Below, one piece after another: positions 35,451-46,444 of a DNA stretch of 64,000 nt (the stretch's first letter is position 1; each line of letters starts with the position of its first letter). The position numbers and the translations under genes were made by a program. The notes under the pieces were generated by a model that did not search any database, was not told where the DNA came from, and saw only the letters and a program-made list of their open reading frames with translations. The stretch comes from Tethya wilhelma (lineage: Eukaryota > Porifera > Demospongiae > Tethyida > Tethyidae): the NCBI GenBank assembly GCA_964030475.1, contig CAXIPT010000003.1, positions 6,206,511 through 6,270,510 of the forward strand, given 5' to 3'.

Positions 35451-35747
35451 TATGTACGGTTGTACGTATAGTAGGAATGGACCGACTGTCCCATTGACAC
35501 AATACAAAATGTTCATGCTTATAAACTTTCAGGAAAAGAAAGCTAAGCATTTAATAGCCTCCCCCAGACAGTTTGCTTACTGTATTAACTAAGAAAAGTG
35601 GTAGAAAGTTTCTAGGGCACTCTGGAGAGAGCGCTGGTGAGAAGCCACATCAATGCAATTTTGTTCTCCCTTTCCTTCCTAACTGACTTACTTGAACGTG
35701 ATTCCAGTCAAACAAAAGGCATTGAGCCAACTTTGACTAGAGTAAAT

Positions 35748-36783
35748 GATCAATTTCTGGCCGTCTCAATTTTCAGACGCCGTTACTGACTTACCTGTAG
35801 ATGCTACTGCTTCGAGACTACTGCCACAAGATAGCACATGAAAAATTACCTAGGGTTGTGCAAACTTCAAGCCCCACCCACCTACTGTAAGGCTTCCTTG
35901 CGCCGAAAAAGGGGTGTGTTTGAAAACATTAAATCGGACAAAATTATCATATTTCGAAAGGCAGCTCCAAGAGACCTATAAACTTATGCCAGAGCTACCA
36001 AATCTGGAAATCAAGAAGTTCATTCTTCCTGCTACTGATATTCCAAGAGAGAGCCTAGTTGCAACTAGCACTGTCCTTATACTAAGCCGAAATATCATTG
36101 AGGTGGAGTGATCAAATTTCGGACGCCAATTTCACCGTTTTTGTTGAATTTAGGCAGCTACCCGGATGGCAAGTAAGTTTTGAGTAGATATACATGTAGA
36201 GCAGCTTATTGTTAGCTTTGGTATGCAGTTTGATGTTGCTTTGCCCAACATTTTGCCAGCTGTCTATATATTTCTAAGTCGCACCCATATCCATATGGTG
36301 TGTAGATACCATTATGTATATTCATGGCCTACTAACAAAAAAATGGCCACAGCAACTTCCAACTGCATATGGAAGCTTAAAGTAAGCTGTTCTACATATA
36401 TATCTTCTCAAAACTCGCTTGCCTCCCCAGTAGCTGCCTAAATCCAGCAAAAACAATGAAAATGGCGTCCGAAATTTGATCACTTGACCTCAAAGATATT
36501 TCGGCTTAGTATTTCCAGATTTGGTAGCTCTGGCCTAAATTTATAGGTCTCTTGGAGCTGCCGTTCGAAATACGATAATTTTGTCTGATTTTATGTTTTT
36601 TCGGACACACCCCTTTTTTTGCACAAGGAAGCCTTACAGTAGATGGGTGGGGCTTAAAGTTTGCACAACCCTAGGTAATTTTTCATGGGCTATCTTGTGG
36701 TAGTAGTCTCGAAGCAGTAGCATCTACAGGCAAGTCAGAAATGGCGTCTGAAAATTGAGACGGCCGAAAATTGATCGTTTACT
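35748..36783. mobile_element. Foldback element with arms over 400 bp
   Basis: The left arm (35748 to about 36210) is mirrored by 36370-36783. Matched blocks include agtaaatgatcaatttctgg with its inverse at the right end, the G+C-rich gtggg..gccttaca block, and the ggacgcca..ttaggcagctac block. The loop is about 160 bp. Target duplication cannot be judged because the right end meets the N at 36784. No transposase frame. Confidence 0.88.
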
Positions 36784-37015
36784 NTATGTGATGTAAGCGC
36801 CATAAGAGGATAGTGAAAGTGTTCTTCATAATCAGAGACACACATGTGTTCTTGTGGTGTGCATGTGCTACATTCCTTTTCCCAAAAATTGAGTGACCTC
36901 ATTTGTAACTGCTACATACAAGCATTACACTTGTGTAAGTAACGTAGATACTTTATGTAGATTTTTTTGTTGTCTCTATACATGTTAGACTGTTGTAGTA
37001 TACATGCATTCCCAC

Positions 37016-37258
37016 ACTAAAGTCCATCTGGTCTGAGTTTGCCGGTAGAAAAACTTGAATAACTTTCTAAATATCCAACCGATTTCAAAATTTCAAGCAC
37101 CATTGGAAAGCGCTCGCTCTCCCCGTTCTTTTGGTTGCTTTTTCAGCTTGCTACGCCTTACCAGTCAAAAGTTAGCTATTTTGTCCATATAAAAAGTATG
37201 GTTATGAATATCATTATCTCACTTCCGGCGGCAAACTCAAACCAGATCGACTTTAGTA
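37016..37258. mobile_element. Inverted-repeat insert absent from copy A
   Basis: Ends actaaagtccatctggt and accagatcgactttagt are inverted, followed inward by gagtttgccgg/ccggcggcaaactc. The homologous position in copy A near 27683 lacks it. Target duplication is not clear. Confidence 0.8.
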
Positions 37259-38425
37259 CTGTTCCTTATCACTTCATTCCATCTCTCACAGGTGTTCCAA
37301 CTTACAAGAGATACCTAGAGAAGGAATTGCCAACTGTAAGCAACTTATTTTATTTTACTTCTTTATAAGTCTGTATACAAGGTGTTTCTCCTTCTCCAAC
37401 ACCCTCTAGCTGCTGAAAGATGGTGGAAAACTAAATGCCTGTTCCAACTTACAAGAGATACCTAATGAAGGAAATTGCCAACTGTAAGCAACTTATCTTT
37501 ATTTTACTTCTTTATAAGTTTATCCTATTCATATGGTTTTATAGGAGGAAATTCAAACTAGACAGTGATGGTCGTGATTAGTGTCGTTGGGATTGTGGCA
37601 TTTTTGAGACCCTGTGTGATCATCTCTCACAAGCAGCAACAAATGGTAAGACTGATATGAATTGAAAGAGTCCATCCTTGTGATTCAAAGTATGATTGGC
37701 TATTGTTACCAACAAAGCATTATCTATCACTCACACTTGCAGTGCCGTAGAGTCTGCTTGAAGAGGAGTCGTGATTCTAGTATCCACGGAGCCTTAATTC
37801 CACTGTGAGTACATATGCAGTGTACCTACTTTATCTGTTTACAGGCATTCTCCCAGTGTAGGAGTGTGATAAGACTGTTGCAGTAATGAATTATAGGCTG
37901 CATAGTTATAGTCTCCCTTCATGGCCTGTGTATGGTATTAATATAATTGTTTTGTGAACAATATGCACTTACCTCCTCCATGTTTTTATCTCCATGCTAG
38001 TGGTACACAGCATTCCTGAACAGCACTATAATTGAATTGTTACTGCCAGTGTACTTTTGCTGCTTACAGCAGTTTTATTCTGCACACAGTATTGCCATGT
38101 AAAGAATTTATATCAAACTTATAGGCAGTTTGATAAATAATTATCAGAGCTGATATCCTTTCATACTTGTAGCTACCACCCATTTCTCTGTATTCCCTGT
38201 TGTTGTAGCTCTGTAAGAGTGGTGTTTGGCAAGTGGTTGGCTGAAGTACTTGGCAAGTTGTAATTATTCAATACAAGTCGTCACATGCTCTACAGCTGGC
38301 TTTTTAACTCAATTAGCATAATCACAGTAGAGGAAATGATCCTTGCAGGTACTTTTTGAAAGTGGCCATTATAGGCCTCTCTCTCTCTCTGTTCATGTTA
38401 GTCCAGGGGTTCTAGACCTGTAACC

Positions 38426-39136
38426 TAGCCTCGTTCCCAGGCTTTCCCCGTTAATTTATTCATTTTGGTTATTTTAGCGGGGGGAAAGCCTGGTACCAAA
38501 CACCACGTGAATGACGAAAGCGGTGCCGCCGCTTTCGTAATGTGACGTTTACATGGAGAAAAACGTCACGTTAGATTAGTGGAAAATTTTTACACCCACT
38601 CATTTTTTTTCGATCGACTGTACTGGTTGTAAAGAGCGAAGAAACTTGGAATACGGCAGTAGTTGGAGCTCAAACTGATGTCACTTTAGGCACTCATCTT
38701 CCGTGGAACATTTATTAACGTAGAGCTAGGCTGTATAGATCTATCTACCTGACACTGACAGATGAAAGTGGCACGAACAGAAGTGGTTGACAACTGAAAG
38801 CTTCGAAGAGCACAAACTTTTATTCACTGTACGCAGTCATAGCACCGGTACACCACAACTACAAACAGCCCTTAAAATTGCCATTTCTTGCTCTCGTCTT
38901 CGCTCAGGCTATGACTCACTGTGAGTGTCAGAATACGGTGGCACACCTTTGTTTGTTTAAGAATCACAAATGCGTGGGCAGCATCCGCGCGCCAGCGCTT
39001 TGTGTCAAAACGCGGGAAATATAAATTCCCGCTTGTCCATAATGTGTCATCGCTTTCGTCATTCACGTGATATTTGGTACCAGGCCTTCCCCACGCAAAA
39101 AAAAAAAAAGAAGGGGAAGGCCTGGGAACGAGGCTA
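38426..39136. mobile_element. 711-bp element, TAGCCTCGTTCCCAGGC family, 9-bp duplication
   Basis: Outer ends tagcctcgttcccaggc and gcctgggaacgaggcta are perfect inverses, and cctgtaacc flanks both sides (38417-38425, 39137-39145). An inner inverted pair built on tggtaccaaa and cacgtgaatgacgaaagcg lies at 38491-38522 and 39053-39082, so this is a larger relative of the short MITEs or a compound of two elements. The homologous site in copy A (about 28568) is empty. No transposase seen. Confidence 0.92.
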
Positions 39137-39824
39137 CCTGTAACCTGTACTCTCTCTCTCTGTTCCTTGTGCCTGACTTTGTAGGTCATACTGACCTGCT
39201 GGCCATTGCCATGTACACTCTTACTTTATTAGGCTGAACTTTAGTGAACCCTGGTTGATATTTCCTATTCACTTCATACTTCTGTGCACCTTTGATACTC
39301 ATAAAGTGAAACAATGCACTCTTGAGGTTTGAGAACCACCAATAGTATGTGCCCACTCCTACACACATGCACATGTATTTATCTAATCTATCACAGACAT
39401 AACCAATGGTATCGTGTATGTATGTATGTGTGCCGATTTGGGCGGATGTAGACACTATAATTAACTGCTGGTTGTGGCATTTGGTACCTAGTAGGATTTG
39501 GAATGTATTGTAGGCATCAAGCAGGGATCAATGAGTTTCACTTTATAATGTCCACTATATGTACACTAGCCCAGTGCCCATGCAAATATGGTGAACTCTG
39601 TAGATTATAGACACATTATTCTTCTTCATCAACAAACACATATACATTACAGGTATGCAATTGAGGATGTAAAGGATGTGATCAACTGATGCCACAAATT
39701 AGAATAATAATCAAGATCAAGAGACCATAACTATGACACTATGACAATCGTACATAAACATGATGAATAAGTTATGTAATACATTGTACATTCACACACA
39801 CACACACACCTGTTTGACAGAAAT

Positions 39825-42800
39825 TTAAACAAGTTTGAAAGCAATACACATCTTACTGTCTTTAACGTACTTCAAGAGAAAAAGTCTCTTACTCTGTACA
39901 ACAACCTTAAACTCAAAAGCTACAGCTCCTGCTGTGTGTCTCTCACTACCACTCATACTAGCTTCAATGTTCTCCTTTGGTTCAACTGTGGACTGGTCAA
40001 GGAGACAGCACTGGAGGCCACTGGGTCTCTCTCCAGGGTTCCCCTTGTAGCTTACTTGAATTAAGAGTTGAATGCAGTCTTCTGTAAGATCTCTTACAAT
40101 ACAAACGCTTGCTTTTAGCATGTAGCCAGCAGAGGTGTAGAACTGTGGGCTAAAGAAGAGTCTGTTTCTTGATCGTATCAGCTCTGACATTCCGGGAATC
40201 TGCCATACAAAGGTGCCGTTGCTTATAGGCTCCAAACGTACTAACCCAACTATGGGGTGTTGGCCATGGGGGTGCAGTTCATGTTCACCAAGACTTCCTC
40301 TGAGTCTATGTCTGATTTCCTCGTTCTGGAATGGAAATGTTATCAAAACAATTACTGATTGATCACATGACCAAATCACAATTCTCATCTATAAAGATTG
40401 TACAATTTATATGGTTGCCTTGACAACTTACCCCAACTGCCAGTTGGTGTGCCCTCTGAGCCCTCAATGGAGCCAACATATTGGTGGTATGGGGTGGTGG
40501 TAGGACTGCTTCAGCTCTTCCCCCAGCCCCTAATGGAGTTTGCTACAGTGGAATGTGTGTGAAAAGGGAACGTTGTAAAAGAAATGTCGGCACATGTACC
40601 GTTGCTTTTCTACAGCTGTAATGTTTCTTACTTCCTGTTGTACTAAAGGCTGTTGTCTGTTGTGCAAAGGCTGTTCACGGTGAACCTACATGTACACACA
40701 AAGTGCCAAAGTGGTAAATAGAATCAAACACACAACAAAGTTATCTTTTACAGTTATGAAAACAGTAGCTACAACTCCTATTGTTTGGACTCAAGTTTGC
40801 TTACCAAATGGCCTTGAACTCTTGGTTGTACTCCTGCCACAAGTAGACTGCGCCTCGGATCAAAACTCTACAAGAAGGCATGAAAATCATGTTATAGCGA
40901 TCTAATGCTTTGTGCAAACATTAACGTACCACTTCTTGAACATCTGCATGTAGAGGTGGTACATCCCCTCTTCTGAGCAAAGGGTGAACGAGCTGTTTTT
41001 AAACCACAGAATGACAAACATAATAAGATTATTACAGCTGCAATGAATAATATTATCATCGTGTGTGCATGGCTTTCCTTGCAAATGGCCACAAAGCCAC
41101 ACACATCAGCTACACTTTTGTTGTTTGTTCGTACTCAAGCTTGCTTACATGATTCTCTTGAACTCTCAATGTGCAAACACTACATACCACCACTTGTACA
41201 GGTGCACGTAGAGATGGGAAAATTTCTCTTTGTAGCAACGGGTGATGAAAGACCTGCATTTAAAGTTTAAACCATGCATAGAATGGATTGAACATATTTT
41301 GTATCATGTGTGTATTCAGCTACAATACATGTAATTTTTCATGCACATAAATTTCTCCATAGATATACCTGATCACTGAAAAGTCTAACTCTGGGCCGAG
41401 GTAGAGCTAGCTCACTGTTGTGAGGAAAATCTGTCGGAGGAAGGTGAAAATTACCAGAGTCAGTGAATACATCTCCTTGTACCTGCAGATAAAAAAATGG
41501 GCAGAGTGAAGTCAAAGTGAACTCTTGGTGCAGTAAATTAATGTTGCAAATGCATCACTGGTCTGAAACAGGACAAAATTTCAAGGCACACAAGCATAGA
41601 AGGTTCTTTGTACATAATATACATGTATACATATCAGATTCTGATAGTGAAAAACAAGTGTAATTTGTGAAAGCTAACCTGTGTACCACAAATTTCACAG
41701 TAGCCATGATCACTGTGATCAGCAACATACAACATGGGTATATACCGTATAGCGGGAAATTTTCGTTGGTGCAAAATTTCGTATAAACACGCCGGAAGAA
41801 ATTTTCGCAGTTTTAATTTTTGTATATTCGAACCGCATACGAAATATACGAAAATTTCCACCATACGAAAATTTCCCGCTATACGGTACCATAATTAAAT
41901 CAATTAAAGTGAATCACATTTTACATACCCCCAGTTGTCTCCATGCATTTGATTAATGCACCAAGTAATTGGCTTCATGTAGCGGATATACAGAGTGGCT
42001 TTGTTTCAAGAAAAAAGGAGCATTATTGAGGCTAGCTGCGGACATGCATACCTTTATGCATGCAAGTGATGCATAACTCCATTTCAGGACAATTACATGC
42101 ATTTTAATGATTTTAAACAATATATATACTAAGCATATAAAACCAGACAGCATACACACAAACATCCACATGACTGTATATTACCTGTCCTGATGGAGGC
42201 TGGACATCTCCTGCACCAGAAGAATATTGTCCTTGGATTTCATTGACAGTGGATTTTAATCGGCTTTTAAACTCCTTTTCAATGGACTCAGTCTTCTTGA
42301 CGGACTTTGAAAGTTGTGTTTTCATATCTGATAGTTGTGATTGAGTTAGTTTGAGTTCAATTTCAAGTCTTCGTACATTTTCTGATGAGATTTGATCTGA
42401 ACCAGTAGGAGGCTTATCACGGACTATATCTGGGCATGTGTCACTGTGTTTCTATAGTGATTAGTAGTGTGTGAGTGTGAAACTAGTGAGATTCAACACT
42501 TACTCTTATCAAAACAACTAAAAAAAAAACATGGACCAAAGTTTATTTTTATTAATGACCATATAGATAGCCAATTTAGCAACACATGCACACAATCAGC
42601 TGATCTAGGCATTATCAGTTCTCTCTTTTTGTACATGCACAAGATAAACATACTGTAAATGGGGGAGAAACAAAGCAAGCGAAAGAAGCATGGAATTTTC
42701 TTCACTACTCAAGCAGATCAAACTTTTACAAGTTCATAGAATTGTACAATCTTGTAACAATAATTGCATGTTACCTCCCAATCATCAATAGGGTATGTCT

Positions 42801-43653
42801 CTCCACATTTACACACAACCCGAAGTTCTCTGATGTCCTTCTGACAGGAGCGATCATTAAATGTCTGCAAGAAAAAAGTAGCTGTGCCTGTGAGTGGACT
42901 GGTAGGAGTATATAGTACATGTACATACATTAGCCAGACATAATTCAGACCACATTACACACACTAGCCTAGCTCCATTCCTTGACATAGGAAACTAATT
43001 ACTCACCACTCCTCTTACACACAAATTCTTTGTACTGTAGCATAGCACATGTTGAACATGACATGTGTATCCATAACAATGCACAAATTATTCATTTAGG
43101 GACTGCAAACTATCACAAACAATGGAGGAAAAAACACCGATACACAATCAAGAACAAAAGTATACAATGTCTGACGTACTTGTTGTGGTTTGCTCGGGTC
43201 TATCTCTTCATCACACTCCGGGCATGTGAATGCTCTGTCCGCAAATCAGCACATAAGTTAATATGAAATAAGAAATTGACAATTGTATAGCACGGTGGAA
43301 ATCGGTCAAGTTTGCCAGTTCCCATATTCAGACTTTGAGTTATTATCAAAATTTTCTTAAACGTATATACATTATGGGTATTGCACAGTTATAGTCTACC
43401 AAAGCTTAAACGGAAAGTGTTTGACAAGAGACATCTGCAAAAGTTGGACTGTGTGAAACTTTCATACTTACATTTGAGGAAAGCACTCCTTACATATGCG
43501 ATCACCGCAAACCATTTGAAAAGCAATCCTCAGAATCAAGGTACATCGTACACACATGTATCTCTTGAGATAGGCTTCATCAACTTCAGTGCCATCTTTG
43601 GCAAGTATCTTACATCCCAATGTATCATATCCACGTTGTGTAAGACCAGCCAT
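39825..43653 (-). CDS. TRAF-like RING / zf-TRAF / coiled-coil / MATH protein, copy B
   Basis: Probable TRAF-family adaptor or E3 ligase. Exons inferred with GT-AG borders: 43653-43472, 43234-43180, 42864-42775, 42451-42185, 41482-41369, 41253-41188, 40992-40930, 40867-40805, 40685-40632, 40542-40432 and 40325-39825, summing to 521 codons, typical for TRAFs. The ATG at 43653 follows an AG acceptor. The RING spans exons 1-2 (YMCVRCTLILRIAFQMVCGD, RICKECFPQ, then FTCPECDEEI). One TRAF zinc finger spans exons 3-4 (VVCKCGETYPIDDWEKHSDT, C). Exon 4 then has a heptad-rich segment beginning RRLEIELKLTQSQLSDMKTQ. The last exon is a MATH domain (NGTFVWQIPGMSELI to LLKYVKDSKMCIAFKLV). All introns after exon 2 are phase 0. 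A sixth candidate exon (about 41742-41680) is damaged by a MITE. Exon 8 is present twice. The MATH domain is divergent from the canonical TRAF fragments at 12-14 kb. Confidence 0.85.
41745..41886. mobile_element. Mariner-like MITE at an exon edge of the TRAF-like gene
   Basis: Ends ccgtatagcgggaaatttt and aaaatttcccgctatacgg are perfect inverses flanked by TA at 41743-41744 and 41887-41888. It sits exactly where the corresponding exon of copy C begins (after ctgcag at 47233-47238), separating that exon from any upstream acceptor. Confidence 0.93.
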
Positions 43654-43869
43654 TCTGAAATAATATATAAGCAAGACACACCAAATATTTTGAATCTCAG
43701 GCTTTTAGCAAAGTCTGGTACACAGACTGTGACACAGGGCCCAGGAGCCAACTGCGAAACTTTCAGTTATAACCGCGAAACTTTCTGGCTACACGGTATT
43801 GACTTAGCTAGCCTTGCCCAACCATCACGCATTCTCCCGCCAAAATAATTCAAGTTGCTAGTTAGGGGT

Positions 43870-44500
43870 CACGCGCGATCACAGTGTGGATATGAATAAT
43901 TCATGAGCAATAGTCTCGTGCCCAGCCTCTCCTGCCCGGCACGTGCTACTCGTCATGAGCAATCAAGGGGCGGCAACTCCCATATGCTCTGTACTTGCGC
44001 CTGCGACTGTGGTCAAGATGATGGTCAACGGTCAAGGCGAAATTTTCTTGCTGGTCAACAGTCAAAATGAAATTTAATGAAATTTAGAACGGTCAAAATG
44101 AATTTCAGAACGGTAAAGTTGGTAAAGGTCGTCCAAATGACGTCATACCGAAACTCTGGTCACGTCAACAGTCAAGCTCAAATTTTAGCGCTGGTCAAGG
44201 GTCAAAATNACGTTCTTACTATCAAGACAACTTGTTGTTCAACTTTAAGCTTCGAAAAGCAGGGAGAGAAAGAGTAGTGCCGTCTGAAGAGCCGTTTTAG
44301 CTCTCACTAATGTGACGTTTTTACTTTGCACGTGCACATGCGAACGTTGAATTACGTCACGTTTAACCACACTGCAATCTGATTGGTCATGTCCAGATTT
44401 TGGACATCTGTTACAAATCGGTATATACGGGTGTCCCCAGACTCTTCTCTCCCCGTGCGAAGAGTCTGGCCAGCCAGACTAAGGAGCCGGAGGTACGTAC
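43870..44500. other. No gene; GGTCAA-rich stretch and damaged MITE ends
   Basis: 43915-43935 carries a damaged gtctcgtgcccag end of the TAGCC family, and 43950-44010 matches 1872-1928 inverted. 44020-44205 repeats ggtcaa/agtcaaaatgaaattt words about eight times; origin unknown. An N lies at 44209. Confidence 0.5.
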
Positions 44501-44610
44501 GACACGAGTGCGCCTTTGCTGAGCTGGCAAGTCTGTTAATATAATTGCATTCCAATCATGTGACCGCAATACTTCCAAGTTTGCCAGCTCAGCAAAGGCG
44601 CACTCGTGTC
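44501..44610. mobile_element. Hairpin with perfect 30-bp arms
   Basis: 44501-44530 and 44581-44610 are exact inverse complements (arm starts gacacgagtgcgcctttgct). The loop includes attccaatcatgtgaccgc, resembling the interior of the MITE at 29036, so it is probably the same family with diverged ends. No clear target duplication. Confidence 0.85.
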
Positions 44611-44624
44611 GGGGCTAGCTAGAC

Positions 44625-44790
44625 AGAGCGGGTGCAATCAACGTCATCAAAAACCGGAAGTATTTTGAGTGATACTAGAAATAGTTATTTTTGCCATACG
44701 GAAGTAAATGACAGCTGCTCGTTTCTCCGTATTGCTCTGTGCATTTTTGCCATACGGAAGTGACTCATTTTACGTAATTGCACCCGCTCT
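44625..44790. mobile_element. Hairpin element with agagcgggtgcaat ends
   Basis: agagcgggtgcaat (44625-44638) is mirrored by attgcacccgctct (44777-44790). Two internal direct copies of tttttgccatacggaagt lie at 44688 and 44747. Confidence 0.75.
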
Positions 44791-46440
44791 AATTAAGCTA
44801 AAAGAGGAATGGGAAACGAGGAAATGGAAATGAGGAAATAAGGAAATGAGGAAATCATTCAGTCATGATTCTATGGCCATGTACACTATGATCTGTAACT
44901 TTGCTCCTTTCTTCATGTCAAATGAATCTATGGGACACAGGACACCGCTATACAAAGCATAATAGTTTACATGTTGTTCAGCCTATACTTTGCCTCATTA
45001 TGAATCATTGATGATAGGATGATACTTCGCAAGAAGCATGTAGTTAGGTTATCTGTTATTCCAGGCATCTTTGCCAGCTCACCGATAGCTATGTCATACT
45101 GCTTAGTCTGGCAGAGACTATCAAAACAGATTAGAAAGACTCGACAATAATTCTTTACTCAAGCTATAGGATATTCTGATTGATACGATGATCTTTGCAT
45201 GGGTTCAAGCTCCAGGTACATATATTTAGCATCCTCAGAAGTAGTGTACAGCAAGAAACCAGCACAGATTTATGTCTAAGTCCAAACTTTGCATCTTGTA
45301 ACAATCAGACTCAGTGAGCTCAATTAGTATAATTTTCAATACAGTGATTGGGCTCAGTGCATGCAGCCTGACTATGTACAAGGATATTATAGCCTGAGCT
45401 ATATAATCTATGGTACTATCATCTCAATGTCATATAAATTTTTAGCAGTAAATACTGTACTAATGCCAAAAACTTGCCTTCTGTTTAGCCCCATGATCCC
45501 ACCCATCCCACCCATGGCGACTTGCATTGAAAAGACTACTGCTAACCTTGAAGACGTAGGAAAGTTTAAAGGGGACTCCAGAGAGTGTTCAGTGACTGGT
45601 GGCACCGTGCTGTCTTCTTGCAGTTAGTGTGAAAAACAACAACGCGGACAGGGCGCGCCCACCAGGAGGCGGGGTATAAAAAGGCCCCAGGCCACTTCCG
45701 CGACAACCAAATAAGCGGTGTTTTGTTACTAAAAATAAAATGTGTGACATTTTATGATGTTCTATGACCGTTTGTGACGTTTTTTGTTTCGCTTTAAATT
45801 CTTGCGCGATCTGGGTACCACGCCCGGGTACCGGGTACCCCGGGTATTAGCCCCGTGTACGTACGTGTATAGACCTTATTATTATTATTATTATTATTAT
45901 GTCATTTACATGCCACAGTAGGCACAACAAAATGATAAAGAAAATAAAAAATAAAAAAAAAGCTCAGGTAAAGAAAAAGAATTAACAAAGCACAGTGTAC
46001 AAATCAGCTTATGCAATTACGTTATTTTACGTCAAAATTTTCATAGCAACACCGGATGCGTTGCTACTGCCGCCATTTTGAAGGGCAAAAAAATAATGGC
46101 TGACATACGGAAGGCAAACAAATCGTTGCTTTACAAGTGAACTGATAGTGCATTTTGTATGATTAGGCATCTTTGGTAGTTCACAACTACCAAGACAGAA
46201 TATAGCTAGCCCAGAGCGTGGAAGCAGCAATACCAACCACAACACGAAGATTATGATACAGATCAAAGAACTGCTATTTTTGTCACCGTCTGCTAGCTAT
46301 TTTAGCTGCCGCTGCTCAAGGATCACTTTGCAAGTCTTTAGGGCTGTCTGAGTGGAGGTAATCGAGGGTATGTTAGTTCACTGTCCCCACGGTTTTACTT
46401 CATAAATTCTTCGAACAAGCTGTCACTGTCTTGTATTGCT
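44791..46440. other. No confident gene; MITE remnant and A-rich tract
   Basis: 45480-45628 is relatively G+C-rich and open in several frames, but no family is recognisable. 45709-45865 is a partial copy of the aaaggaactgtgtcac element. An (ATT)n tract spans about 45877-45900, followed by an A-rich tract near 45935-45990 that could be a retrotransposon tail. 46060-46090 contains gccgccattttgaag, a motif common near metazoan promoters. Confidence 0.45.
45675..45682 (+). promoter_or_regulatory. TATA-box-like motif
   Basis: TATAAAAA is embedded in a G+C-rich context (ggcggg before it, aggccccagg after it) unlike its surroundings. No gene can be placed downstream, because a MITE fragment follows within 30 bp, so this is a weak candidate core promoter. 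Confidence 0.25.
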
Positions 46441-46444
46441 GCTN

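Larger units (their letters stand above)
36785..40985. repeat. Segmental duplication, copy B
   Basis: Direct duplicate of 27465-30943. It begins at an unresolved N and ends inside exon 8b of the TRAF-like gene. In addition to the shared backbone it contains inserts at 37016-37258 and 38426-39136, and a short inverted piece at 37370-37432 matching 27335-27410. Confidence 0.9.

Noticed and set aside
38872..39189. 105-codon minus-strand open frame
   Set aside because: Lies inside and across the end of the 711-bp MITE and its A-rich tract; no domain.
43381..43848. 155-codon plus-strand open frame
   Set aside because: It is the antisense shadow of the RING exon (43653-43472), which has clear Cys spacing and splice sites on the minus strand.
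45408..45627. Overlapping open frames on both strands (GGMGGIMG on minus)
   Set aside because: Low-complexity MGG repeats, no splice or family support on either strand.
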